A stretch of 58,798 nucleotides of DNA from Rhizocola hellebori (GTDB lineage Bacteria > Actinomycetota > Actinomycetes > Mycobacteriales > Micromonosporaceae): positions 1-58,798 of the forward strand of contig NZ_BONY01000056.1 in the NCBI RefSeq assembly GCF_016862955.1, written 5' to 3'. The translations under genes were made by a program, and so were the position numbers. Under the pieces are notes generated by a model. It saw only the letters and a list, made by a program, of their open reading frames with translations. It ran no database searches and was not told the DNA's origin. Every line of letters starts with the position of its first letter. The first letter of the stretch is position 1. Positions 42,390 to 50,802 of the stretch are shown piece by piece.

Positions 42390-44323
42390 GCACGCAAGCG
42401 CTGCTGGCCCTCGACCTGCTCACCACGATCCTGGTAGCGGTGGCCTGGGTAGCCGCCGCAGTCCTGGCCGCCCACCGAGGCGCCACAGCCAACGCCGGGA
42501 AGCCGGCCCCGGTCGGCGCCGGCCAGAGCGGCGCGGAAAGCCAGAGCGGCGCGGAAAGCCAGAGCAGCGGTGCTGGCCAGAGCGGTGCAGGCCAAGGCGG
42601 CGGTGCGGAAGGCCAGAGCGGCGGTGCAGGCCAAGGCGGCGGTGCGGAAGGCCAACGCGGCGGTGCAGGCCAAGGCGGTGAGGGCGGCGCTGTCGGCGGA
42701 AGGGTGGCGGCGATCGCGGTAACCGCTGCGGCGCTTGGGCTCACGGCGTTGCGTGTGTTGCTCGTCGGGTTGCTTGCGCAGAGGGGATGGGCTTTCGTTC
42801 AGGAGAAGGCGCTGCTTTCCTTGCCGCTGCTGGTTCTTCCCGCGATCGCGGTGGTGGTTTTCGCGCGCCGGACGAGCGTGCTGCCGGCGATCGCGGCCGC
42901 TTGCGGAGCGGTGGCCGGGGTGGTGGTCACCTTGGTGGTGGGCTATCCGGCAACCTTCTTCAACAGCGTGATCGTGGTCGCGCTGACGGTGGCCGTCTTC
43001 CTGCTCATCATCGGTTACCGGCGTCCGGTGGCGGTGGGCCTGCTGGTGGCCGCCCTGCTGGCCGGGCCCGGGTCGGCGCTGCTGAGCACCTTCACCGCGC
43101 CGTTGCACGGAGTGGACGCCGCGCCGCTGCGGCTGGCCTCGGCGGCCCTGGGGCCGGTGTCACGATTCGAGCTCACCGCGAGCCGCCTTGCCTCGGGCGC
43201 TTGGGGTTTCAACGCGCAGACACCCGGGCCGGTGCTGCGGGCCAGCAAGGGTGACACGGTCGAGGTGCTGTTGCGCAACACCGACATCGAGGAGGGGGTG
43301 ACCCTTCATTTCCACGGTTATCCGGTACCCAATGGAGATGACGGAACGGCAGGGGTGACTCAGGAAGCGGTGATGCCGGGGCAGCAGTTCGTCTATCGGT
43401 TCGCTGCGGACAAGGCCGGCACGTTCTGGTATCACACCCATCAGGTTTCTCATGCGGGCGTCAAGAAGGGCCTGTTTGGAGCGCTGATCATCCAGGAGCG
43501 GCCCGAGCCCGGTGAAGAGGTGCTCATCTTCGCCCACCGGCTGGTCACCGGTGCCGCCTCGCGGCAGGTGGCCGCGGGCACACCGGTCACGCTGCGGCTC
43601 ATCAACGCCGACGATGTCACCCACCGGTTCCTGCTCACCGGCGTGTCCTGGCGACTGTCGGCGGTGGACGGCACCGACCTGATCGATCCCGGGCCGGTCG
43701 CGGGGAAGGCGCTGCGGCTGGCCGCGGGTGGCCGGTACGACGTCACGTTCACCATGCCCGAAGGAGCGGTGCAGCTGGGGGTGGACGGCCAGCCCCGGCT
43801 GGGCCTGTCGGCGCCCGCGTCGGCAGTGGAGATGGGAGTGCCCGACCTTGACCTGTTCGGCTACGGCAAACCCGGCACGGCGGCCCCGGTCGCCTTCGAC
43901 CGCTCGCACACAGTAGTGCTCGATCGTCAGCTGCGCCTGATGGGAGGCCTGCCCGGCTACGCCTACACGGTCAACGGGCGCACCTGGCCGCAAGCGCCGG
44001 AGCTCATCGTCAGAAAAGGGGAGCTGGTCAAGCTGACCGTGGTCAACCGCGACCGCGAGGCGCATCCGATGCACCCGCACGGGCATCAGGTGCTTGTGTT
44101 GAGCCGCAACGGGATCGCGCCCACCGGCAGTCCGCTGTGGATGGACTCCTATGAGGTGCTGCCCGGCGAGACCTGGGAGGTGGCGCTACGGGCCGACAAT
44201 CCAGGAGTGTGGATGGCTCACTGCCACAATCTGAAGCATGCCGCCCAGGGCATGATGCTGCACATTCGGTACGAAGGGTTGGTGCCAAATTATCACCACC
44301 ATGGCGACAACCACCCCGAATAG
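42386..44323 (+). CDS. membrane-anchored multicopper oxidase
   Basis: 645-aa protein. An N-terminal helix is followed by a Gly/Gln/Ser/Ala repeat (~47-99), four or five membrane helices (~100-235), and an extracytoplasmic multicopper oxidase with two cupredoxin units. Copper ligands are complete: HFHGYP, FWYHTHQ, HPMHPHGHQ and AHCHNLKHAAQGM. The last gives the type 1 Cys and an axial Met. It would oxidise phenols, metals or another reduced donor with O2. Two-domain size and membrane fusion are unusual compared with soluble laccases. It is translationally coupled to the DUF6220-like gene. Confidence 0.85.
   Translation: MSTQALLALDLLTTILVAVAWVAAAVLAAHRGATANAGKPAPVGAGQSGAESQSGAESQSSGAGQSGAGQGGGAEGQSGGAGQGGGAEGQRGGAGQGGEGGAVGGRVAAIAVTAAALGLTALRVLLVGLLAQRGWAFVQEKALLSLPLLVLPAIAVVVFARRTSVLPAIAAACGAVAGVVVTLVVGYPATFFNSVIVVALTVAVFLLIIGYRRPVAVGLLVAALLAGPGSALLSTFTAPLHGVDAAPLRLASAALGPVSRFELTASRLASGAWGFNAQTPGPVLRASKGDTVEVLLRNTDIEEGVTLHFHGYPVPNGDDGTAGVTQEAVMPGQQFVYRFAADKAGTFWYHTHQVSHAGVKKGLFGALIIQERPEPGEEVLIFAHRLVTGAASRQVAAGTPVTLRLINADDVTHRFLLTGVSWRLSAVDGTDLIDPGPVAGKALRLAAGGRYDVTFTMPEGAVQLGVDGQPRLGLSAPASAVEMGVPDLDLFGYGKPGTAAPVAFDRSHTVVLDRQLRLMGGLPGYAYTVNGRTWPQAPELIVRKGELVKLTVVNRDREAHPMHPHGHQVLVLSRNGIAPTGSPLWMDSYEVLPGETWEVALRADNPGVWMAHCHNLKHAAQGMMLHIRYEGLVPNYHHHGDNHPE
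42531..42681 (+). repeat. in-frame tandem repeats of about 18 bp in the multicopper oxidase gene
   Basis: About eight imperfect 15-18 bp units built on GGCCAGAGCGGCGGTGCR encode G-Q-S/G-G-A/G-G/E hexapeptides between the first helix and the membrane bundle. A flexible linker that can gain or lose units by slippage is likely. Confidence 0.75.
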
Positions 44324-44341
44324 ATCGCCTTCACTGGAGTG

Positions 44342-44347
44342 TAGGCT
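44342..44347 (+). promoter_or_regulatory. TAGGCT -10 box, likely leaderless promoter
   Basis: TAGGCT ends 9 nt before the GTG at 44356 of the lipoprotein gene; no Shine-Dalgarno is present. Confidence 0.38.
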
Positions 44348-44355
44348 CGGTTGAT

Positions 44356-45846
44356 GTGACCCGGCTCGGGCTGGCAGCGATGATGCTCGCAGGAATGCTG
44401 GTGATCTCCGCGTGCACAAAGGACGATCCGCCGAGAATGGTGCTACCGGGCCAGCTGCGCACAGCGGTCCCGGCCGAGGCGACCTTGGTGGCCGCGGGCG
44501 CGACCGCCGCGGAGGTGGCCCTGGCCACCAGCAGAGTGCTCTTCCGCCGTGCCCCGGCGGTCGTGCTGCTGGGCGAGGAGAATCAGGCTGAGCTGCCGAA
44601 GGCGGCCGAGTCGGCGATAAGGATGGGTGTTCCGCTGTTGCTCACGCCCAGCGCGGGCGACGGTGGGCCGTTGCGCACCGAGCTGGTCCGGCTCCAAACG
44701 GGGTCGCTGGTGACGATCGGCGCGCAGGCCGCCAAGTGGGCACAGGTCAGCCCCTCGGCCTCGGCAGCGCCGCCAAGCATTTTCGACGCCGCCCTGCGCG
44801 ACATCAAACCCGATCCGCCCCTTAACCGGGTGCTGGTGCTCGCCGTCGACGATGCTTTGAGCAAGGCGGCTCTGGCCACGGTGCGTGCCAGCGGCGCCCG
44901 CATCCTCACCATGACGCAGTTCGATCCGCGTGCTGAGGCCCCGGCCATCAAGGCCTTGGCGGGCCAGCCGGTCGATCACGTGCTCGGCCTCGGCAGCGCT
45001 TTCGGCCCGCCGGAACGGCTTCGCCAGCGCGTCGACACCGCGGCCGGCGGGATACTGCTGCCCGCGGGCGGACAGGTGCTCTTTCCCGGCCGGCGGATGG
45101 TCGCCCTTTACGGCCACCCCGGCGACACCAAGCTCGGCTCATTGGGCGAGCAGGGCGTGCCGGAGGCGGTGGCGCGGGCGAAGAAGGTGGCGGCCGGCTA
45201 TGCCTCGCTGGTCAAGGAGCCGGTGGTGCCGGCCTTCGAGATCATCGCGACGGTCGCCTCGGGCGGGGCCGGACCCGACGGTGACTATTCGAGCGAGTCG
45301 AGCCTGGCTCACCTGCGTCCCTGGGTCGACGCGGCCGGGGCGGCGGGCATGTACGTGGTGCTGGATCTGCAACCCGGTCTGACCGATTTTCTCACCCAGG
45401 CCAAGCGCTACACCGAGTTGCTTGCCCTGCCCCATGTCGGGCTGGCGCTGGACCCGGAATGGCGGCTCAAACCCGGCCAGCGGCACATGGAACAGATCGG
45501 CTCGGTCTCCGCGGGCGAGGTCAACGCCACCTCGGCCTGGCTGGCGCAGCTCACCCGGGAACGCAAGCTGCCGCAGAAACTGCTCATGCTGCACCAGTTC
45601 CGCCTCGACATGATCACCAATCGGTCCACTTTGGACACATCCCACGATGAGCTGCAGGTGGTCATCCACGCCGACGGTTTCGGCTCACGCGGCCAGAAGC
45701 TTGAGACGTGGCGGTTCCTGCGCGTCTCGCCGCCGCCAAACGTGCGGTGGGGCTGGAAGAACTTCTACGACGAGGACACGCCCACCTTCACCCCGGCCCA
45801 GACCGTCGAGCTGAACCCGTCGCCGGTGTTCATCTCTTATCAGTGA
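44356..45846 (+). CDS. cell-wall-binding-repeat-like lipoprotein
   Basis: 496-aa protein with a lipoprotein signal (MLVISAC, lipid-modified Cys near residue 20). Residues ~45-110 resemble a CWB2-type unit (ALATSRVLF, APAVVLLGEE, ESAIRMGVPLLLTP), with related partial units after. The C-terminal half (PAFEIIATVASGGAGPDGDYS, MYVVLDLQPG, VGLALDPEW) looks like a beta/alpha-barrel-type domain seen in uncharacterised actinobacterial lipoproteins. It is probably held at the outer face of the membrane and touches the wall; enzymatic activity is unknown. The last 17 bp overlap the convergent regulator gene. Confidence 0.7.
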   Translation: MTRLGLAAMMLAGMLVISACTKDDPPRMVLPGQLRTAVPAEATLVAAGATAAEVALATSRVLFRRAPAVVLLGEENQAELPKAAESAIRMGVPLLLTPSAGDGGPLRTELVRLQTGSLVTIGAQAAKWAQVSPSASAAPPSIFDAALRDIKPDPPLNRVLVLAVDDALSKAALATVRASGARILTMTQFDPRAEAPAIKALAGQPVDHVLGLGSAFGPPERLRQRVDTAAGGILLPAGGQVLFPGRRMVALYGHPGDTKLGSLGEQGVPEAVARAKKVAAGYASLVKEPVVPAFEIIATVASGGAGPDGDYSSESSLAHLRPWVDAAGAAGMYVVLDLQPGLTDFLTQAKRYTELLALPHVGLALDPEWRLKPGQRHMEQIGSVSAGEVNATSAWLAQLTRERKLPQKLLMLHQFRLDMITNRSTLDTSHDELQVVIHADGFGSRGQKLETWRFLRVSPPPNVRWGWKNFYDEDTPTFTPAQTVELNPSPVFISYQ

Positions 45847-46672
45847 GGTGCCATGAGGCGAGCAGGCGCAGCGAACCCGCCGACTCCGAACCGGGCGCGG
45901 CGCTGTAGGTGACCAGCGTCTGATCGGGCTCATCGGGCAGGCGCAGCGCCTGATAGCCCAGCGACAGCGGCCCCACCACGGGATGGTTGACCTGCACGAG
46001 CGAGTGGCCTTTGTCGCGTACCGGATGTTCCTGCCACAACCGCCGGAACAGTTCACTGCGCAGGTCCAGCTCGGCGATCAGTTCGGCAAGGGCGGGGTCG
46101 TCGGGGAACCGGCCGGCCGCCACCCGCAGGAAGGCGACCGCGTCGCGCGCCTTGCTGCGCAGGTCGACGAAGAGGGACTGGGTGGCCAGGTCGGTGAACA
46201 GCAGCCGGGCGAAGTTGCGCTGGCGCGCAGGCGTGGTCTGCAGGCTTGGGATCAGCGCTGCCCCGAGCGCATTGAAGGCCAGCAGATCGGTGCGCCGCCC
46301 GATGACGTAGGCCGCCACATCGGACATCGCGTCGAGCAGGTGCTGCAACCCCGGACGCACCTGCTGCTGCGGCACCACCCGCCGCGGCTCGCGTCCGGGC
46401 TTGGCCAGCCGGTCGAGGTGGAGCCGCTCGTCGGCGTCGAGCTTGAGCACCCGCGCCACCGCGTCGAGGACCTGGTCGGAAACGTTGGTGGCGCGGCCCT
46501 GTTCCAGGCGCACGTAGTAGTCGACGCTCACCCCCGCGAGCTGGGCCAGTTCCTCGCGGCGCAGCCCCGGCACCCGGCGTCGCTGCCCGTGCCCGGCCAC
46601 GCCGGCTTCGCCGGGGCTGATCCGGCCGCGGCGGGAGCGCAAGAACTCCGACAGCTCACTGCGTCGATCCAT
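45830..46672 (-). CDS. XRE regulator with MmyB-like ligand-binding domain
   Basis: 280-aa regulator. The N-terminal HTH (RREELAQLAGVSVDYYVRLEQGR) is preceded by the family opening SELSEFLRSRRGRISP. The C-terminal ~170 residues are the MmyB-like domain (AAYVIGRRTDLLAFNALGAAL, HPVVGPLSLGYQAL), which binds fatty-acid-like ligands in characterised members. These genes are often divergent from an SDR they control, as here. The ATG at 46672 gives the usual family N-terminus; one 11 codons earlier is possible. Its 3' end overlaps the lipoprotein gene by 17 bp. Confidence 0.87.
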   Translation of the reverse strand: MDRRSELSEFLRSRRGRISPGEAGVAGHGQRRRVPGLRREELAQLAGVSVDYYVRLEQGRATNVSDQVLDAVARVLKLDADERLHLDRLAKPGREPRRVVPQQQVRPGLQHLLDAMSDVAAYVIGRRTDLLAFNALGAALIPSLQTTPARQRNFARLLFTDLATQSLFVDLRSKARDAVAFLRVAAGRFPDDPALAELIAELDLRSELFRRLWQEHPVRDKGHSLVQVNHPVVGPLSLGYQALRLPDEPDQTLVTYSAAPGSESAGSLRLLASWHLTDKR

Positions 46673-46747
46673 GCGGTCCAGTATGGCCTCCTGCGGCTTC
46701 GCCATCCTGGTTCTGTCAGACCCATGGTTAAGCCGGGCCCTGGGTAG

Positions 46748-46781
46748 CGGTGTCGTTCCAGCCGAGCCTGGAAGGACACCG
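46748..46781. promoter_or_regulatory. 14-bp-arm dyad upstream of the SDR gene, candidate operator
   Basis: Arms 46748-46761 and 46768-46781 (CGGTGTCGTTCCAG against CTGGAAGGACACCG) pair with one mismatch about a 6-bp centre, ending 17 bp before the SDR start. It is the likely binding site of the adjacent XRE/MmyB-like regulator, or a 5' hairpin in the transcript. Confidence 0.5.
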
Positions 46782-46798
46782 ACCTAGGAGAGAAGGAA

Positions 46799-47506
46799 AT
46801 GGAAATTTCTGGCAGCACCGCCTTCGTCACCGGCGCCAACCGCGGCATCGGCCGCGCTCTGCTCGACGCGCTGCTCGATCGGGGAGCGCGCCGCGTCTAC
46901 GCCGCCAGCCGCACCGCGATGACCCAAACCGACGAACGCGTTGTCCCGCTTCAGCTCGACATCACCGATCCGGCCCAGATCGCCGCTGCCGCCGCACTGG
47001 CCACCGATGTCACGCTTCTGATCAACAATGCCGGTTCGCTGGCCTTCACCGACTCGCTCACCGGCGATCTCGCGGCGGTCGAATCCGATTGGCGCACCAA
47101 CTATCTGGGCACCCTGGCCATGTCCCGTGCCTTCGTCCCGGTGCTGCAGGCCAACGCGCCGGGCGCGATCGTCAACCTGCTGACCCTGCTCGCTTTCGCC
47201 CCTGTCCCGGCGATCGGCGGCTACAGCGCCTCGAAGGCGGCCGCAGCCTCGGCCACCCAGGCTCTGCGCGCTCAGCTCACCGGCACCGGCATCACCGTCC
47301 ACGGCGTCTTCCCGGGCGCCGTGGACACCGACATGAGCAGTGCCTTCCCCATCCCGAAAGCCACCCCGGCCGAGGTGGCCGCCGCGATCCTGGACGGGCT
47401 GGAGGCCAAACAGGACAACATCTTCCCCGACCCCATGTCCCGCAACGGCTACGACCTGTGGCGCAGCGACCCTGCCGCGCTGGAGCACCAGATGGCTTCC
47501 ATATAG
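46799..47506 (+). CDS. short-chain dehydrogenase/reductase
   Basis: 235-aa classical SDR. The cofactor motif is TGANRGIGRAL, the NNAG strand reads LLINNAGSL, and the active site is YSASKAAA. The usual catalytic Ser position reads T in IVNLLTLLAFAP, which is uncommon. The Shine-Dalgarno AGGAGAGAAGG precedes the ATG. It is divergent from and probably repressed by the MmyB-like regulator through the dyad just upstream. Substrate unknown. Confidence 0.88.
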   Translation: MEISGSTAFVTGANRGIGRALLDALLDRGARRVYAASRTAMTQTDERVVPLQLDITDPAQIAAAAALATDVTLLINNAGSLAFTDSLTGDLAAVESDWRTNYLGTLAMSRAFVPVLQANAPGAIVNLLTLLAFAPVPAIGGYSASKAAAASATQALRAQLTGTGITVHGVFPGAVDTDMSSAFPIPKATPAEVAAAILDGLEAKQDNIFPDPMSRNGYDLWRSDPAALEHQMASI

Positions 47507-47509
47507 GCA

Positions 47510-47549
47510 ACGTCCCGGCCGGCCGTGGTTGCGCAGCCGGCCGGGACGT
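47510..47549. terminator. bidirectional terminator between SDR and VOC genes
   Basis: Perfect 14-bp GC-rich arms (47510-47523 and 47536-47549) with a 12-nt loop lie in the 51-bp gap between two convergent stops. Fits termination in both directions. Confidence 0.7.
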
Positions 47550-47557
47550 CGTCGTGT

Positions 47558-48025
47558 CTACTTGGCGGCGTCTTCCAGGCCCTTGATGTCGATCTTCGTC
47601 ATGCCCAGCATCGCCTGCATGACGCGGTTGGCCTTTTCCGGATCGGGGTTGCTCATCAGCTCGCCCAGCTGCTTCGGGACGACCTGCCAGGACAGCCCAT
47701 AGCGGTCTTTGAGCCAGCCGCACGCGTCCGGCTCGCCGCCCTCGCCAAGCCTGTCCCAGAGGTCGTCGACCTCCGCCTGCGACTCGCAGTTGACGAACAG
47801 GGAGATGGCGTGGTTGAACTTGTGCAACGGCCCGCCGTTGAGGGCGAGGAACTCCTGGCCGTCCAGCTCAAAGCTGACCATCATGGCCGAGCCGGGTGTG
47901 CCGGGCCCGGCTTCGCCGTAGCGCTGCACGTCGGTGATCTTCGAGTTCTTGAAGATGGAGACGTAGTGGTTTGCGGCCTCCTCGGCCTGGTTGTCGAACC
48001 AGAGGTAAGGCCTGATCTTCTGCAT
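47558..48025 (-). CDS. VOC superfamily protein (PhnB/3-demethylubiquinone methyltransferase-like)
   Basis: 155-aa glyoxalase/VOC-fold protein of the PhnB-like group. KIRPYLWFDNQAEEAANHYVSIF, SAMMVSFELDGQEFLALNGGP, FNHAISLFVNC and GWLKDRYGLSWQVVP are diagnostic. The group is often misnamed methyltransferase; real function is unknown. The ATG has GGAAGGAG 7 nt upstream, which favours it over the longer frame. It ends at a strong terminator shared with the SDR gene. Confidence 0.88.
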   Translation of the reverse strand: MQKIRPYLWFDNQAEEAANHYVSIFKNSKITDVQRYGEAGPGTPGSAMMVSFELDGQEFLALNGGPLHKFNHAISLFVNCESQAEVDDLWDRLGEGGEPDACGWLKDRYGLSWQVVPKQLGELMSNPDPEKANRVMQAMLGMTKIDIKGLEDAAK

Positions 48026-48183
48026 GGCTTGCTCCTTCCAAAGGTCAGCTTCACCCATACGTCGAACAAAGTGCGGGCGGATCGACAGCTCTTCTCAAGA
48101 TTTTTTCTGGGTACCGGGAGGAGCCGCACAATATCGATGTGTTGACATCTCTGTTTCCTCGGTGTTTCCTGGCCTTAACCATA

Positions 48184-48201
48184 CGAGAGAGCGCTCTCTC
48201 G
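48184..48201. promoter_or_regulatory. perfect 18-bp palindrome, LacI-type operator
   Basis: CGAGAGAGCGCTCTCTCG is a perfect palindrome 24 bp upstream of the GH16 start. The GAGAGCGCTCTC core has the form of LacI-family sites such as the CebR box. It suggests sugar-induced control of the glucanase. No LacI gene is in the window. Confidence 0.65.
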
Positions 48202-48225
48202 CCAATATCGAGGAGGCATGGGCAT

Positions 48226-49599
48226 ATGAGAAAACGCTCCCGCTTGCTGCCCGTCGCTCTTGTCACCGTTCTGACCGCAGCCAGCGGATTCTTCCTGACC
48301 GTCAGCGCCGACGCCGCCGTTCCGCCGACCCCGACCGGCTGGACCCTGGCCTTCGCCGATGACTTCAACGGTGCCAACAACACGCTCCCGTCCGGCGCCA
48401 ACTGGATCATTGACACCGGCACAAGTTACCCCGGCGGACCCGCCAACTGGGGGACGGGCGAGATCCAGAGCTACACCAACAGCACCGCCAACCTTCGCCA
48501 GGACGGCACGGGCAACCTGGTGATCACCCCGATCCGCAACGGCAGCAGCTGGACCTCGGCGCGCATCGAGACCCAGCGGTCCAACTTCACCGCTCCGGCC
48601 GGCGGCGTGCTGCGCATCGAGGGCCGCATCCAGATGCCCAACGTGACCGGCGCCGCCGCACTCGGCTACTGGCCGGCGTTCTGGGCCTTGGGCGCGCCCT
48701 ATCGGGGCAACTGGTGGAACTGGCCCGGCATCGGCGAGTTCGACATCATGGAAAACGTCAACGGCATCAACGCGGTCTGGGGCGTGCTGCACTGCGGGGT
48801 CAGCCCGGGCGGGCCGTGCAACGAGACCACGGGCCTCGGCGCGAACAGGGCCTGCCCCGGGTCGTCGTGCCAGTCGGCGTTCCACACCTACCGCTTCGAG
48901 TGGGATCGCACCAACGAAAACGCGCAGCAGCTGCGCTGGTACGTCGACGGCACCCAGTTCCACACCGTCAACCAGTCCCAGGTCGGCGCGTCCTGGGCGC
49001 AGATGACCAACCACGCGGGCTACTTCATCCTGCTCAACGTGGCGATGGGCGGGGCTTTCCCGAACGCGCTCGCGGGCACCGGCACGCCGACTGGCAGCAC
49101 CGCCTCGGGCGTGCCGATGCGGGTGGACTATGTGGCCGTGTGGACGCGCGGTGGTGGCGGACAGCCGCCTTCTTCACCGCCGCCGTCTTCGCCGCCTCCC
49201 AGCGGCAACCGTGACGCCTACACCCAGATCCAGGCCGAGAGCTTCAACGCGCAGAGCGGTCTGGTGAACTACGGCGCCCACATTGGCAGCATCGGCAACG
49301 GAAACTGGGCCCGATACGACGGGGTCAACTTCGGCTCCAGCACGCCGCGCGACTTCGTCGCCAGGGTGGCCTCCGGCGCGGCCGGGGGCGTGAGCGGGTT
49401 GGTCGAGGTGCGCATCGACAGCCCGACCGCGCCGCCGATCGGCTCCTTCGCCATCGCCAACACCGGCGGGTGGACCTCGTGGCGCGAGGTTCCGGGCAAC
49501 GTCGCGGCGGTCACCGGTACCCATAGCGTGTATCTCACCTTCACCAGTGGGCAGCCGGCGGACTTCGTTGACGTGGACTGGTTCCTCTTCAGGCATTAA
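48226..49599 (+). CDS. secreted GH16 beta-glucanase with C-terminal CBM6-like domain
   Basis: 457-aa exported enzyme. A signal peptide ends near SADAA (~30). The GH16 catalytic domain (~35-305) has GEFDIMENV, with Glu171 (nucleophile), Asp173 and Glu176 (acid/base). A PPSSPPPS linker (~310-325) joins a CBM6-like module with IQAESF, GNGNWARYDGVNFG and DVDWFLF. GH16 with CBM6 usually attacks beta-1,3- or mixed-linked glucans. The ATG lies 10 nt after AGGAGG. A palindromic operator upstream suggests substrate induction. Confidence 0.92.
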   Translation: MRKRSRLLPVALVTVLTAASGFFLTVSADAAVPPTPTGWTLAFADDFNGANNTLPSGANWIIDTGTSYPGGPANWGTGEIQSYTNSTANLRQDGTGNLVITPIRNGSSWTSARIETQRSNFTAPAGGVLRIEGRIQMPNVTGAAALGYWPAFWALGAPYRGNWWNWPGIGEFDIMENVNGINAVWGVLHCGVSPGGPCNETTGLGANRACPGSSCQSAFHTYRFEWDRTNENAQQLRWYVDGTQFHTVNQSQVGASWAQMTNHAGYFILLNVAMGGAFPNALAGTGTPTGSTASGVPMRVDYVAVWTRGGGGQPPSSPPPSSPPPSGNRDAYTQIQAESFNAQSGLVNYGAHIGSIGNGNWARYDGVNFGSSTPRDFVARVASGAAGGVSGLVEVRIDSPTAPPIGSFAIANTGGWTSWREVPGNVAAVTGTHSVYLTFTSGQPADFVDVDWFLFRH

Positions 49600-49608
49600 C
49601 CCGATCGA

Positions 49609-49643
49609 GTGACGGCCGCTGCCAATTTGGCGGCGGCCGTCAC
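49609..49643 (+). terminator. terminator of the GH16 gene
   Basis: Perfect 11-bp arms (49609-49619 and 49633-49643) begin 10 nt after the GH16 stop; the 13-nt middle part can pair further as TGCC/GGCG. No T-tract. Confidence 0.62.
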
Positions 49644-49713
49644 GCATTGAACCGGCTCGCTATATCGGGCGTGAGCATTGGAAGGGACCAATGTTCTCGG
49701 AAGGAGACAACCG

Positions 49714-50256
49714 GTGATAGTTAAGCGCGCCCGCGTTCTGGCGGTCGTGATGGTGGCCGGTGCGGCGGTTCTAGCCACGACCGCCGGCAGCGCCGCCCTT
49801 GCCCACAACGACTCCAGCACATTGAATGTGAGACTCTCCGGATACCAGGAGGACCCGCTGGTGTTTTCCACCACCGGCCGGGGCACGTTCCGGGTCAACA
49901 TCGACGAACGCGCGCAAGAGGTCACGTACAGGCTTTCCTACACAGGTCTTGAAGGAAACGTCGCCCAAGCCCACATCCACCTCGGCGGCCGTGCCCAAAG
50001 TGGAGGAATCATGGTGTTCCTCTGCACCAACAACGGCAACGGCCCAGCCGGGACCCAGCTCTGCCCGGCGGCGCCCGCCACCGTGACAGGCACGATCACG
50101 CCGGCCGACATCATCGGCCCGACCGGACAGGGCATTACCGCAGGCCAGTTCGACGAGTTCGTGGCGGCCATCCGGGCCGGCACCAGCTATGTCAACGTGC
50201 ACTCGTCGCTATACCCGGGCGGCGAGATCCGGGCTCAGCTCGATCACGAGCACTGA
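49714..50256 (+). CDS. secreted CHRD domain protein
   Basis: 180-aa exported protein. A signal peptide ends near SAALA (~30). The rest is one CHRD domain: LSGYQEDPLVFSTTGRGTF, LSYTGLEGNVAQAHIHLG, GGIMVFLCTN and YVNVHSSLYPGGEIRAQL. The domain is named for chordin; in bacteria its role is unknown, perhaps binding at the surface. The GTG start has AAGGAG 8 nt upstream. A hairpin follows at 50266. Confidence 0.88.
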   Translation: MIVKRARVLAVVMVAGAAVLATTAGSAALAHNDSSTLNVRLSGYQEDPLVFSTTGRGTFRVNIDERAQEVTYRLSYTGLEGNVAQAHIHLGGRAQSGGIMVFLCTNNGNGPAGTQLCPAAPATVTGTITPADIIGPTGQGITAGQFDEFVAAIRAGTSYVNVHSSLYPGGEIRAQLDHEH

Positions 50257-50265
50257 AGCCTTACC

Positions 50266-50298
50266 GCGCAGCCGTCGACCGGGCATCGGCGGCTGCGC
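50266..50298 (+). terminator. terminator of the CHRD gene
   Basis: Perfect 9-bp arms GCGCAGCCG and CGGCTGCGC with a 15-nt loop begin 10 nt after the CHRD stop. Confidence 0.55.
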
Positions 50299-50421
50299 CG
50301 GGTCGGCCGGTGCAGGGCGGGAAGCTGCCAGCACGAAAAGGGATGTACTGCGGGCGTGCTGATTGCGGTTTCTGCACCGGTCGGCACGGCCTGCGCATGT
50401 ATCAATTCCCCGGTCACGGGG

Positions 50422-50427
50422 TACATT
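50422..50427 (+). promoter_or_regulatory. TACATT -10 box, likely leaderless promoter
   Basis: TACATT ends 8 nt before the GTG at 50435 and there is no Shine-Dalgarno. Confidence 0.42.
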
Positions 50428-50434
50428 GCGCGGC

Positions 50435-50773
50435 GTGTCGCGTGAAGCTTGGATTGTGGTCGGGGTCGTCGTCGCGCTAGTCGCCGTGGCCACCGCATAT
50501 GGGGCGTTTCGGGTTGGCCGCAAGCTTTTTGCGACCAAGCGGATGCTGGGGGAGCTGGGAACAGGCGGGAAGATCGCCTTCTACGGCTCGCTTCTCTACA
50601 CCTTCTTCCCGGTGGACCTGCTGCCCGATCCCATTTATCTGGACGATATGGGCGTTCTCGCGGCAGCTCTCATCTATCTGACGAATCTGGCGCGCCGTCG
50701 CCGCGCTGCCGGCAAGGCGCCGTTTCAGCGTGACGGCCGCTCCGAACTAGAGCCGGGCCGGAAAACGAGGTAG
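50435..50773 (+). CDS. DUF1232 (YkvA-like) small membrane protein
   Basis: 112-aa protein with one N-terminal membrane helix (AWIVVGVVVALVAVATAYGAF) and a DUF1232 unit with the hallmark FYGSLLYTFFPVDLLPDPIYLDDMG. It ends in a basic, charged tail. Role unknown. The GTG start is set by the TANNNT box 8 nt upstream. Confidence 0.82.
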   Translation: MSREAWIVVGVVVALVAVATAYGAFRVGRKLFATKRMLGELGTGGKIAFYGSLLYTFFPVDLLPDPIYLDDMGVLAAALIYLTNLARRRRAAGKAPFQRDGRSELEPGRKTR

Positions 50774-50784
50774 GAGTGATCTAC

Positions 50785-50802
50785 AGCCGGTTATGGCCGG
50801 CT
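50785..50802. promoter_or_regulatory. AGCCGG-N6-CCGGCT inverted repeat at an HTH gene start
   Basis: Perfect 6-bp arms that span the first possible ATG (50793) of the HTH gene. If a true operator, the start at 50814 is more likely and the protein may repress itself. Confidence 0.3.

Noticed and set aside
42531-42681. Short tandem repeats that could suggest a CRISPR array
   Set aside because: The units are contiguous, imperfect, in frame and lack spacers; they encode a Gly/Gln-rich linker.
47558-48025. Annotation as 3-demethylubiquinone-9 3-methyltransferase
   Set aside because: The protein is a VOC-fold PhnB-like protein with no SAM-binding motif; the old name is a transfer error.
48142-48147. 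TTGACA as the GH16 -35 box
   Set aside because: No acceptable -10 lies 16-19 nt downstream; the promoter could not be placed.
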